Under the pieces are notes generated by a model. It had not been told where the DNA came from, ran no database searches, and saw nothing but the letters and a program-made list of their open reading frames with translations. Source: Sphingobacterium bambusae (GTDB taxonomy: Bacteria; Bacteroidota; Bacteroidia; Sphingobacteriales; Sphingobacteriaceae). Taken from it: DNA of 64,000 nt. Both the position numbers and the translations under genes were made by a program. Location: positions 2,170,001-2,234,000 of the forward strand of contig NZ_CP138332.1 in NCBI RefSeq assembly GCF_033955345.1. The letters are read 5' to 3'. Each line of letters begins with the position of its first letter. The first letter of the stretch is position 1. Positions 23,718 to 32,145 of the stretch are shown here, piece by piece.

Positions 23718-25449
23718 TCTGTCCAAATTCTCCCGGATTTGTTATTGCATCTAAAAATTGTTGCGGTATAGGCCGATTGACATGGTACGGCTGTACCAAG
23801 GTGATATCGGGATTATACTGCTGTACATAATTGTATAACTTACCCGTACGTTTGAGATCAAACCAACGGATATGTTCACCACAGAGCTCACGCCCTCGCT
23901 CCTCCAAAATAAAATCGATATCCAAATCATCCTGCACGATAGCCATCTCCGCTTCCCTACCTGGTTGAGCAGCACGCCGACGCAATACATTAATCAGCTC
24001 TGTAGCACGAGCTTTGTTGCCGCCAGCACGCATCGCCTCCGCTTCTGCCGCAATCAGGTACATCTCGGCTAATCGCATCACGATCACATCCTTTGAACCC
24101 ACCTGCGAGCCTGCTTCAGGCAAATTGGGATCATCATATTTCTTGAGCGCTGGAAAGTGTACATTGAAACGCGCATTACTGCTCACCCGAGCACCGTTGT
24201 AGGTATCATCGATATCCACCAAAGCATACGGTAGATTGCGTTTCTCTGTGTCCACCTTTTTCTTGGTAAACCACAGCGCCAAATCACCGCGGGACAATGA
24301 AGATCCCACCAAACTAGTGGGCTTTTCGAAAGCCGCTAGATCATCGGCCGTCCAGCTATATTGATTGACATTGAGGTAATATTTTTCACGGAACCAGTCT
24401 TCGTACCGGCGATCGATATCTTCGTTGTACAACTCCAGCAGATGGCGCGTTGGCATAAAGCACATGCCGCCGGAGTTGGAATTACGGTCGGCACCATATG
24501 CCAAATCGCGTACCATACCCGCTTTAGCCGAATACTTGGCCTTAAACCAAATATGTAACCGATTGGGATTGTTGGGTTGAGGATTCAGCGAGTTTACCGT
24601 GGAATGGGTGATGGTAAACAAAGCCTCCCGATTGTTCTTGTTGTTTGCCGGCAGAAAGACTTCTTCCGGGGTTTCATACAACGATGTCTGTAAGGCTGCT
24701 TGGTTATTGATCACATATTGCGCCGCTTCCGAAGCCAGGCTATAGTATCGGTCTTTTTCAGTCTGCGCAGTTTCATAGGCCACACGGGTAAGCGCCAATC
24801 TCGCTTTTAGTCCATAAGCCGCCTTTAAGGTTGCGCGGCCGATGTCGGCGGCCGGAATAGGTGTGACCGGCAGATTGGCAATAGCGACATCTAAATCGGT
24901 CAGCATAAGGTCGTAGAAAGCCTGTTCTGGCGAACGCTCGGCCGTAAGTACCGCCGTTTTGGTTTCTGTCGTTCTTAAGTCTACACCTCCATACTGCTCT
25001 ACGAGGTGCCAATAGGCATATGCCCGCAAAAAAGACAGCTCGCCCAAGCGAGATCGCTTCTCTTCTTCATTCGCAAAAGGTATCGCTTCAATACGTTCCA
25101 GTCCGGCATTACAATAGTTTACAATTTCATATAATCTGTTCCACGTATTACGTATCTGCCCCACCGTCGAATTGAGCCCATCGTACTTGGTCATCTGCCT
25201 ACCGTATCCGGAATTGGCAATATTTATCCACAGATCGGTACCACCTTCGGTCAACATCAACATATCCTCACGCCCGTAAAATTGAGCCCCATAATACACG
25301 TAAGCCGAATTGACCAATGCATTGATTCCGTCTTCGGTAGAAAAAACCACATCGGCCGTTGTTCCTCCCGGATTATATTCATCTAAACTGCAGGCATTGA
25401 ACATACTGACCAAGCCCATTCCTACTATATATTTTAAAATACATTTCAT
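23704..25449 (-). CDS. susD: SusD/RagB-family outer-membrane glycan-binding lipoprotein (pair 2)
   Basis: A 581-residue lipoprotein: leader MKCILKYIVGMGLVSMFNAC with Cys20 as the lipidation site. SusD hallmarks are NAGLERIEAIPFANEEEK, RLGELSFLRAYAYWHLVEQYG, the DIGRATLKAAYGLKARLAL TPR region, and the C-terminal LDIDFILEERGRELCGEHIR followed by WFDLKRTGKL. It caps the SusC channel 3 bp upstream and binds oligosaccharide at the cell surface. The specific glycan cannot be inferred from SusD sequence alone. Confidence 0.95.
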   Translation of the reverse strand: MKCILKYIVGMGLVSMFNACSLDEYNPGGTTADVVFSTEDGINALVNSAYVYYGAQFYGREDMLMLTEGGTDLWINIANSGYGRQMTKYDGLNSTVGQIRNTWNRLYEIVNYCNAGLERIEAIPFANEEEKRSRLGELSFLRAYAYWHLVEQYGGVDLRTTETKTAVLTAERSPEQAFYDLMLTDLDVAIANLPVTPIPAADIGRATLKAAYGLKARLALTRVAYETAQTEKDRYYSLASEAAQYVINNQAALQTSLYETPEEVFLPANNKNNREALFTITHSTVNSLNPQPNNPNRLHIWFKAKYSAKAGMVRDLAYGADRNSNSGGMCFMPTRHLLELYNEDIDRRYEDWFREKYYLNVNQYSWTADDLAAFEKPTSLVGSSLSRGDLALWFTKKKVDTEKRNLPYALVDIDDTYNGARVSSNARFNVHFPALKKYDDPNLPEAGSQVGSKDVIVMRLAEMYLIAAEAEAMRAGGNKARATELINVLRRRAAQPGREAEMAIVQDDLDIDFILEERGRELCGEHIRWFDLKRTGKLYNYVQQYNPDITLVQPYHVNRPIPQQFLDAITNPGEFGQNDGY

Positions 25450-25452
25450 GGT

Positions 25453-28400
25453 TTAAAAATCTAGGTTAACACCAAAAACAAACTGCCGCAACAGCGGGCT
25501 TTTCGCCGAGCCACCGCGTTCCGCATCGTAGTTCTGCACCAAATCGCTCTTAGCCCAAGAAAACAGGTTGTTACCCGTCAGGTAGAAGCGAACAGTATTC
25601 ATTTTCCACTTGTCTAGCATTTCCTTGGGCACCCTATAACCAAGTGTCACTGTTTTCAGCTTGACGTACGATCCGTCGACATAGCTGTAGGTTTGATAGC
25701 CCAGGTAATTGTAGAAATTGGTCATGCTGGGTTGTGGAAAATCGTTACTGGGATTTTCAGGCGTCCAATAGTTGAGGTAAGCAGCCTGATTTCCCCGTCC
25801 TTGCGGATCAAAAGCACCCGTGAGCTCGTAATCCATCATTTGCCCCCATCGGGCAATGGCATAGACGTTCAGGTCAAAGTTTTTATAGGAAAAGGTATTG
25901 TTAAAACCCAATGTCCAGCGCGGCGAGGTGGTACCAATGTAGGTCACATCGTTCACATCATCAATAACGAAATCGCCGTTTAGATCCGCGAGTTTGATAT
26001 CTCCCGGTTTAAAGGACTGTGTTTTCTCGCTGTCCTTGAAGTATCGCGCAGCTTCTTCGGCTTCGTTTGCCTGCCAAATCCCCAATCTTTTGAACGTATA
26101 AAAAGACTGCAGCGGTCGGCCGATCAATAAAGATTCTGTTTCACGAGTTGTCGTACCGATGATGTCTCGACCATCGATAAGATCAACGATTTTCTCACGG
26201 TTGGTTCCGAATGTAAAGTCCGTGCTCCACTGAAATGCACCCGTTAGGTTCTTTGTATTCAAAATAATCTCCAGTCCGCGATTGTTGCTACTGCCGATGT
26301 TCTGATAGATCTGAAACGGCGTATTATTGCCCGATCCCATTGATGTGGGCAAGGTGCGGGGCAGCAAAATATCGGTTGTTTTGGTGTCATAGAAGTCCGC
26401 TGTAAGGTTGACGCGGCTGTTGAAAAACTGTGCGTCCAATCCGAGATTCCAAGATGCTGAACGTTCCCAGCCAAGATCTTCATTACCTATCAAGGTATTA
26501 TACACATAATAAACAAATCCTTGGTCTTGAAAAGCCGCGTTGGTATGTCCCGTTACGCCCGACTGCGTTCCATACTCGCTAATACCCGAATTTCCGGTTT
26601 GCCCGTAGGTAGCCCGAATTTTCAAATCGTTCACCGGTTTCCAGTTGAACCAGTTTTCATCACTCACCCGCCAGCCTGCAGCTACGGAAGGGAAAGATGC
26701 CCATTTGTTTTCCTTCGACAGACGAGAGGCACCATCCCATCGGTTGGAAACGGTTAATAGATAACGTCCTTGGTAGGAGTAATTTGCTCGAAGGGCATAG
26801 GAAAGCGTTTGGCTTTGAATATATCCCGAGCGAATCACATAGGAATCTTTATCATTTGCACCGATATTATGCCACAATTGTTGCGGAACCAACTGTCCAG
26901 TTCCTTCCATGTAAGAGGTATTTAATTTCGATTGTGTCCACGATGTCAATGCCGTCAGCCCGATACTGTGTTTCCCCAGTTCAGCATTGTAGTTGATAAT
27001 ATTATCCCAGTTTATAAAACTTCTGTTTTCGCTCGCTATACTCGCCAAGGAATTAGGAAACTCCCCAGCCCGATCGATAGCGCTTTCGCTCTCAAAATCT
27101 TTATTATTGTGGTAAGAAAGGTTTACGCCGAGGTTAGATCGAAAAGAGAAACCAGCAAACGGCCTAATCTCTGCAAAACCATTGGTAATGATATTGGTGT
27201 TGGCGATCCGGTGCTGCGCCGTGAATTCGTTCGCTTCATCAGCTAATGGGCTTACCTTTCCCTCTCTGCCCAACGGCCAAAGGACAATCGCTCCTTGCTC
27301 GTCGTAAGGCAGCCCTAAGGGCACATTGGTCGCTGCGCGCCATAAAACAATGTCCGCACGCTCGTTTCCATCATAGTGCGTAATCTGCGACGAAGTACCA
27401 ACTTTCACCATAGATCCCAAATTCTGATCAACATTGAGGCGTAGATTGAACTTATCGAGCGCATCATTTTTGAAAGAACCTAACTCGCGGTAGTATCCGC
27501 CGGAAAGCAGTCCTTTGGTACTCGCATTGCCGCCGCTAATAGAAAGCTGATGGTTTTGTACAATACCCGTATGAAAGACTTCCTCTTTCCAATTGACCCA
27601 TTGATTTTGCTGTAGCGCAGCCCATTCACCTACGGTAAAGAGCGTTTGGTCATCGTCTGGACTACTCCATTGACCAGCTGTCTTTGCCGCTTCGCGGCGT
27701 AAGGCAATATAATCGTCGCCCGTCCGCATTTCGGGATACTGCGCCCAGCCATTAGCGCCCACATAAGCATTGTAATTCACCACAGGACGTCCCTCTCGCC
27801 CTCGCTTTGTGGTAACGATGATAACACCATTCGCACCTTGCGAACCGTAGATTGCGGTAGATGAAGCATCTTTTAACACCTCCATGGAAGCGATATCCTG
27901 TGGGTGTATATCGCTGATATTTCCACCTTGCATGCCATCAATAATCACCAAAGGACTATTGGCACCCGGAGCCGTAGACAGGGATCTTTTTCCACGGATG
28001 GTGAGGTTCACGCCAGAGGTCGCACTTCCCGATGAACGGGTGATATCCAGTCCCGGGACTTGCCCCTGTATGGACTCCAACGCATTTGAGGCCGGAGAGC
28101 GCACAATATCCTCGGGTTTAACGGAAGTGACTGACCCCGTAAGGTCTCTCTTCTTTACCGTACCAAATCCGATGACAACCACCTCATCCAATGCCTGATC
28201 GTCGCGCTGTAGTACGATGTCTAGGGCTTGCCCTGCCTGCGCGTCTACTGTCTGCTCTTTATAGCCGACCGCAGAAAAAGACAGTTGCCCTCGCGCGCTG
28301 TTGAGGCGTAGGGTAAACATCCCTTGCTCATCTGTGGCTGCCGATACCACAGCATTGACGAGGGAAACCGTTACACCGGCGATGGGCTGTCCATTCTCGT

Positions 28401-28590
28401 CGGATACCTTCCCTTTAATTTCCTGTTGCTGCTGCATACCCCACAGCGGAAGCGCTGTCCGAGCAGAGTCAGCTGCCGAGGCGACAGGCTGCAATCCCAG
28501 TAACAGCACCCAGGCTCCCCATGCGCCGGAGTGGCGCAGGTTCAGCTGGGGAAATCCAAAGGATTTCTGTTTTACTCTTTTTACCATCAT
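25453..28590 (-). CDS. susC: SusC/RagA-family TonB-dependent transporter (pair 2)
   Basis: A 1045-residue outer-membrane protein. After the signal peptide comes a carboxypeptidase-regulatory-like domain (about 57-130, EIKGKVSDENGQPIAGVTVS), the TonB box region (LDEVVVIGFGTVKKRDLTGS), the plug (VIIDGMQGGNISDI, VLKDASSTAIYGSQGANGVI) and a 22-strand barrel ending FVFGVNLDF. No FecR-interacting STN domain is present, so it is not an obvious anti-sigma partner. Unusually for a SusC it sits in the middle of a long array, 35 bp after a GH2 gene, with no promoter consensus visible in that gap. Confidence 0.95.
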   Translation of the reverse strand: MMVKRVKQKSFGFPQLNLRHSGAWGAWVLLLGLQPVASAADSARTALPLWGMQQQQEIKGKVSDENGQPIAGVTVSLVNAVVSAATDEQGMFTLRLNSARGQLSFSAVGYKEQTVDAQAGQALDIVLQRDDQALDEVVVIGFGTVKKRDLTGSVTSVKPEDIVRSPASNALESIQGQVPGLDITRSSGSATSGVNLTIRGKRSLSTAPGANSPLVIIDGMQGGNISDIHPQDIASMEVLKDASSTAIYGSQGANGVIIVTTKRGREGRPVVNYNAYVGANGWAQYPEMRTGDDYIALRREAAKTAGQWSSPDDDQTLFTVGEWAALQQNQWVNWKEEVFHTGIVQNHQLSISGGNASTKGLLSGGYYRELGSFKNDALDKFNLRLNVDQNLGSMVKVGTSSQITHYDGNERADIVLWRAATNVPLGLPYDEQGAIVLWPLGREGKVSPLADEANEFTAQHRIANTNIITNGFAEIRPFAGFSFRSNLGVNLSYHNNKDFESESAIDRAGEFPNSLASIASENRSFINWDNIINYNAELGKHSIGLTALTSWTQSKLNTSYMEGTGQLVPQQLWHNIGANDKDSYVIRSGYIQSQTLSYALRANYSYQGRYLLTVSNRWDGASRLSKENKWASFPSVAAGWRVSDENWFNWKPVNDLKIRATYGQTGNSGISEYGTQSGVTGHTNAAFQDQGFVYYVYNTLIGNEDLGWERSASWNLGLDAQFFNSRVNLTADFYDTKTTDILLPRTLPTSMGSGNNTPFQIYQNIGSSNNRGLEIILNTKNLTGAFQWSTDFTFGTNREKIVDLIDGRDIIGTTTRETESLLIGRPLQSFYTFKRLGIWQANEAEEAARYFKDSEKTQSFKPGDIKLADLNGDFVIDDVNDVTYIGTTSPRWTLGFNNTFSYKNFDLNVYAIARWGQMMDYELTGAFDPQGRGNQAAYLNYWTPENPSNDFPQPSMTNFYNYLGYQTYSYVDGSYVKLKTVTLGYRVPKEMLDKWKMNTVRFYLTGNNLFSWAKSDLVQNYDAERGGSAKSPLLRQFVFGVNLDF

Positions 28591-28625
28591 AGATGTAAGA
28601 TTTATAGGTGTTAGCTTATTTTGGT

Positions 28626-31034
28626 TTATTTATTTTTTTCTAAAGGGACGGTAATGTCTCCAAGTTTAGATTTTATCAGCAATGTCTTTGTTGTTGCCGC
28701 GTCCCCCACGCGAACAATAGCCAATGCCTTTCCTTTAAATGTTTTTCGAGCCGGATTGCTGAGCCCGCGCAAATCTGCCTGAAAACCATTATCCGTGCCC
28801 AAGATTTCAACGCCTGCGCTGCCTTGGAAAGAGATTTCGATGTCCTCATGCAGCACAGCTTCCCCCTTTTCGTCGATAAGCTCTACTTCGACGAAATAGA
28901 GATCTCGGGCATCACCTGTTTTAAAATCATCATGGGTGATGCGTGTCTTTAGTTTAGCCGCCGCACCTGCGGTACGCTTCACCGCCTCCTGCACCGCCCG
29001 CCCGTTTTTATACTTCACCACCTTGATTTCACCTGCGACAAATGGCACCTTCCACGCGGCATGCAAACGATCATCCGTTTTGGATGATTTTCCTAGGCTT
29101 TTGCCGTTCAGGAAAAGCTCCACCTCATCAGCGTTATTATAGTAGGCCCATACGTCGACTATATCGCCCGATTTCCAGTTCCAATGCGGCAGCAGGTGCA
29201 GCACATCTTTATCTGTCCATTCCGATTGGTACATGTAATACACATCTTTCGGGAAACCCGCCAGATCCACGATGCCGTAGTAGGAACTACGCGCTGGGTA
29301 GGGGTAAGGTACCGGTTCTCCCAAATAGTCAAACCCTGTCCATACGAAAATACCGGCGAGGAAATCACGTTTCTTCACTTCCAGCCAAGCGCGCTCGTGA
29401 GACGTTCCCCAATAGGCGGCGACATTGTCATAGGCCGAGACCGTGAAATCGGCGTTGCCATTGGTCACAAACTTATCTTTGCTGGATGCTGGCCAAAACT
29501 GAATCGTGTCATGCAATGCATCGTACACGCCACGTGTTTGTAGGCCTGATGTCGTTTCCGACGCGATCAAAGGCACGTTTTTAAATTCCTTTGGCAGTTT
29601 GTCGTAATCCTCAAACTTGTAGTTGAAACCCAGCACATCAAGCGCTTCGGCCTGCGCGATGAAGTTTTTCACATAATTGGTTTCGGTCAATGCGGCGGTT
29701 ACTGGACGTGTATTGTCCAGCGCCTTGACGAAATTGGCCATCTCTTTGGTCAACACCGTACCGGTGCTGTCAAACTGCTCCCGGATTTCGTTACCGATAC
29801 TCCACATGAATACCGATGGGTGATTACGATCGCGTTTTACAAATGCAGCTAAATCCGTAAGATGGTGTTCTTTAAAATCTTGGCTATAGTCAAACTTGTT
29901 TTTCTTCTTTTGCCACATATCAAAGGCCTCATTGTAGACCAATATCCCCAGCTCATCGCACAGATCGAGCACTTCTGTGGCTGGCGGATTATGTGCGGTG
30001 CGAATGGCATTGACACCCATCGCTTTCATCATGAGTAGCTGGCGCTTGGCCGCCGATTTATTAAAGGCTGCACCGAGCGCACCGAGGTCGTGGTGCAGGC
30101 ATACGCCCAAGATCTTGAGCGGCTTTCCATTTAGGGAAAAGCCTCTTTCTACATCGAAAGCGATGCTGCGGATTCCGACACGTTGTGTCTGCGCATTAAG
30201 CTCGTTGCCCTGCATATCGCGCACTAGCATGTGCAAACTATACAATTCTGGCGAATCCACATCCCATAATTGGGGCTTATCAAGCGTCAAGGTGTGATCT
30301 ATTTTATCCGTTCGAAGGTCTACTTTACCGGTAGCCACAGGTTTTCCCGTTGCGTCCAGTAAACGTAGCTCAACTTGCAATTTTTTGTTGCCCGGGTTAT
30401 GCACCTGCGACTGTATGCGAACTGTTGCCTTTTTAGCAGAAACAGTAGGCGTGCTGACAAAGGTTTCTTCGGAAAAAAAATGGGTTTGCTGTTGATAACG
30501 TAAATAAACATCCCGGTAGATACCAGAACCGGAGTACCAGCGTGAATTAGGCTGTTGACTATTGTCTACCCGTACAGCGATAACGTTCGTCTTCCCGCCA
30601 TAGTAGAGATAGGGCGATAAATCATGGGAGAACGAAAGGTAACCATTGGTGTGCTTGCCTAGGTATTGTCCGTTTATCCACACTTCGGTATAACGATAAG
30701 CGCCACCAAAATGTATGCTGATGTGTTGCCCTTTGTCTTTTGTCGCTACTTGAAAGCTTTTACGGTACCAGCCCACGCCACCCGGCAATGCGCCGCCCGC
30801 ATTGCCTGCCGGAAATTGCGACCCAAAATCGGAAAGAATACTCCAATCGTGCGGAAGGCTCACCTGCTTCCATTTGCTATCGTTGTAGGCCTCGCGGCGA
30901 AACTGTAATTCATCGGCAAGGCTGAAACTCCAGCCCTCGTTAAAGCTTATCTGCCGCTGGTTTTGCCCAAAAGATGCTGTCGACAGCAAAAAGAAAAGAA
31001 AAACATATAAAATTCGAGTCATAATCATAGTCAT
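28626..31034 (-). CDS. GH2 beta-glycosidase, DUF4982 type
   Basis: About 802 residues from the ATG at 31034; a TTG three bases earlier extends the frame by one codon. The signal peptide ends near ASFGQ. Domains: N-terminal sandwich (about 28-180), immunoglobulin-like domain, TIM barrel, then DUF4982 and an Ig-like C-terminus. The acid/base is Glu416 in WSIGNEIRE and the nucleophile Glu493 in PLIASETTSG, both present. This subfamily contains beta-galactosidases and some beta-glucuronidases or arabinopyranosidases, so the exact sugar is open. It lies 9 bp after the GH43-like gene and just before the second SusC. Confidence 0.9.
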   Translation of the reverse strand: MTMIMTRILYVFLFFLLSTASFGQNQRQISFNEGWSFSLADELQFRREAYNDSKWKQVSLPHDWSILSDFGSQFPAGNAGGALPGGVGWYRKSFQVATKDKGQHISIHFGGAYRYTEVWINGQYLGKHTNGYLSFSHDLSPYLYYGGKTNVIAVRVDNSQQPNSRWYSGSGIYRDVYLRYQQQTHFFSEETFVSTPTVSAKKATVRIQSQVHNPGNKKLQVELRLLDATGKPVATGKVDLRTDKIDHTLTLDKPQLWDVDSPELYSLHMLVRDMQGNELNAQTQRVGIRSIAFDVERGFSLNGKPLKILGVCLHHDLGALGAAFNKSAAKRQLLMMKAMGVNAIRTAHNPPATEVLDLCDELGILVYNEAFDMWQKKKNKFDYSQDFKEHHLTDLAAFVKRDRNHPSVFMWSIGNEIREQFDSTGTVLTKEMANFVKALDNTRPVTAALTETNYVKNFIAQAEALDVLGFNYKFEDYDKLPKEFKNVPLIASETTSGLQTRGVYDALHDTIQFWPASSKDKFVTNGNADFTVSAYDNVAAYWGTSHERAWLEVKKRDFLAGIFVWTGFDYLGEPVPYPYPARSSYYGIVDLAGFPKDVYYMYQSEWTDKDVLHLLPHWNWKSGDIVDVWAYYNNADEVELFLNGKSLGKSSKTDDRLHAAWKVPFVAGEIKVVKYKNGRAVQEAVKRTAGAAAKLKTRITHDDFKTGDARDLYFVEVELIDEKGEAVLHEDIEISFQGSAGVEILGTDNGFQADLRGLSNPARKTFKGKALAIVRVGDAATTKTLLIKSKLGDITVPLEKNK

Positions 31035-31046
31035 CAATTGCTAAAC

Positions 31047-32144
31047 CTAATTCTTGAATTGCAGCTTGCTCTTGCCTAGATCGTTGGACGTAGCGAGGGC
31101 TATACCGCGGTTTCCTGCGCTATCCACCGCACAGTAATAGTGATAAACAGTGCCTTTATGCTTCAGCACAAAGGATTTATGAGCATACTGCTTATCGAAG
31201 CTTTCGGAAGATTCCACGAGGTTTTCTCCTTCCCAATCGGTCCAGTGAATTAAGTCTTTCGATGCCGCAAAGCGGTTGAACCCGCCGTTTCGATCTTTCC
31301 AAAATGCGCCAAAGTAGAACATCACCCAAGTACCATTGATCTGCTGAATCATTGGGTCTCCGGTGATGCCCACAGGGTGATGTACTACAGGATCTTTGCC
31401 GTAGCGTGTCCAATGGGTCATATCGTCGGAGACGGCCATCCCGATACGCTCATACCAACGGGTAGGCTTGTTATTAGCCAATGAATCGCCAACCGCATTG
31501 TAATACATGATAAAGCGGTGGCCAGTGTGCCGTTCCGGATCTTCGATGACATAGCTTTTAAAGAGCTTATGCCTATTTTCCCACCAACGCACGTCGGTAT
31601 CGGTATCTCCTAAAACAGGTTCATTCAGCCGTTGCCATTCCATCGGTTTGGTTGGCTTTTTGGTGTTAAAGGCCATGCCTATCGACAAAGGTTCAGGCTC
31701 GTAGCCAGCTGTCGAGCCCCCGAAATAGGACATCCAATATTTTCTGTTGAAGCGGTGCAGCTTATAACTTCCGCCCCACTCGGTATCAATCAGGGCATTG
31801 TAACCCGCCCGTTGCTTTGCGTCCCACTTTCCATCATCTTGCTTTGACATTTGCTTTCCTAGGGTTTTCCAAGTCAATAAATCGCTACTTTCAGCCAACC
31901 AGGTTTCATACCCCTGTCCATCAAACACGATATAGGTCATATACCATGTTTTACCGTCTTTGTAAATACTGGGGCAGTCCATAAGATCTGTCTTCTTACC
32001 GGGCGTCAAAACAAGTCCGTATTTATGGGGAGTCTTTACTTCCTGATAGATGGCCTGCATCTCTTCCTGCGACACTGTAGTTGTTTGCGCGCTGGACAAC
32101 CTAGCGACGGCCAACAAGCCAAGGAGTATTAATGTGTTCTTCAT
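31047..32144 (-). CDS. Five-bladed propeller glycosidase, GH43/GH117/GH130-like
   Basis: A 365-residue exported protein (signal MKNTLILLGLLAVARLSSAQ). Repeats typical of a five-bladed beta-propeller are seen: LMDCPSIYKDGKTWYMTYI with TWLAESSDLLTWKTL, MAVSDDMTHWTRYG with GITGDPMIQQINGTWVMFYF, and AASKDLIHWTDWEG. Candidate carboxylates are the Asp of DCPSI and the Asp of TGDPM, plus Glu residues of later blades; I cannot place it in a numbered family. The start and the pectin context suggest an arabinosidase or galactosidase-type exo-enzyme. It lies 1 bp after a GH78 gene. Confidence 0.7.
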   Translation of the reverse strand: MKNTLILLGLLAVARLSSAQTTTVSQEEMQAIYQEVKTPHKYGLVLTPGKKTDLMDCPSIYKDGKTWYMTYIVFDGQGYETWLAESSDLLTWKTLGKQMSKQDDGKWDAKQRAGYNALIDTEWGGSYKLHRFNRKYWMSYFGGSTAGYEPEPLSIGMAFNTKKPTKPMEWQRLNEPVLGDTDTDVRWWENRHKLFKSYVIEDPERHTGHRFIMYYNAVGDSLANNKPTRWYERIGMAVSDDMTHWTRYGKDPVVHHPVGITGDPMIQQINGTWVMFYFGAFWKDRNGGFNRFAASKDLIHWTDWEGENLVESSESFDKQYAHKSFVLKHKGTVYHYYCAVDSAGNRGIALATSNDLGKSKLQFKN

Positions 32145-32145
32145 C

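Noticed and set aside
28591..28625. Promoter for the second SusC gene in the 35-bp gap
   Set aside because: No TAnnTTTG or TTTG element and no copy of the shared box could be found on the minus strand.
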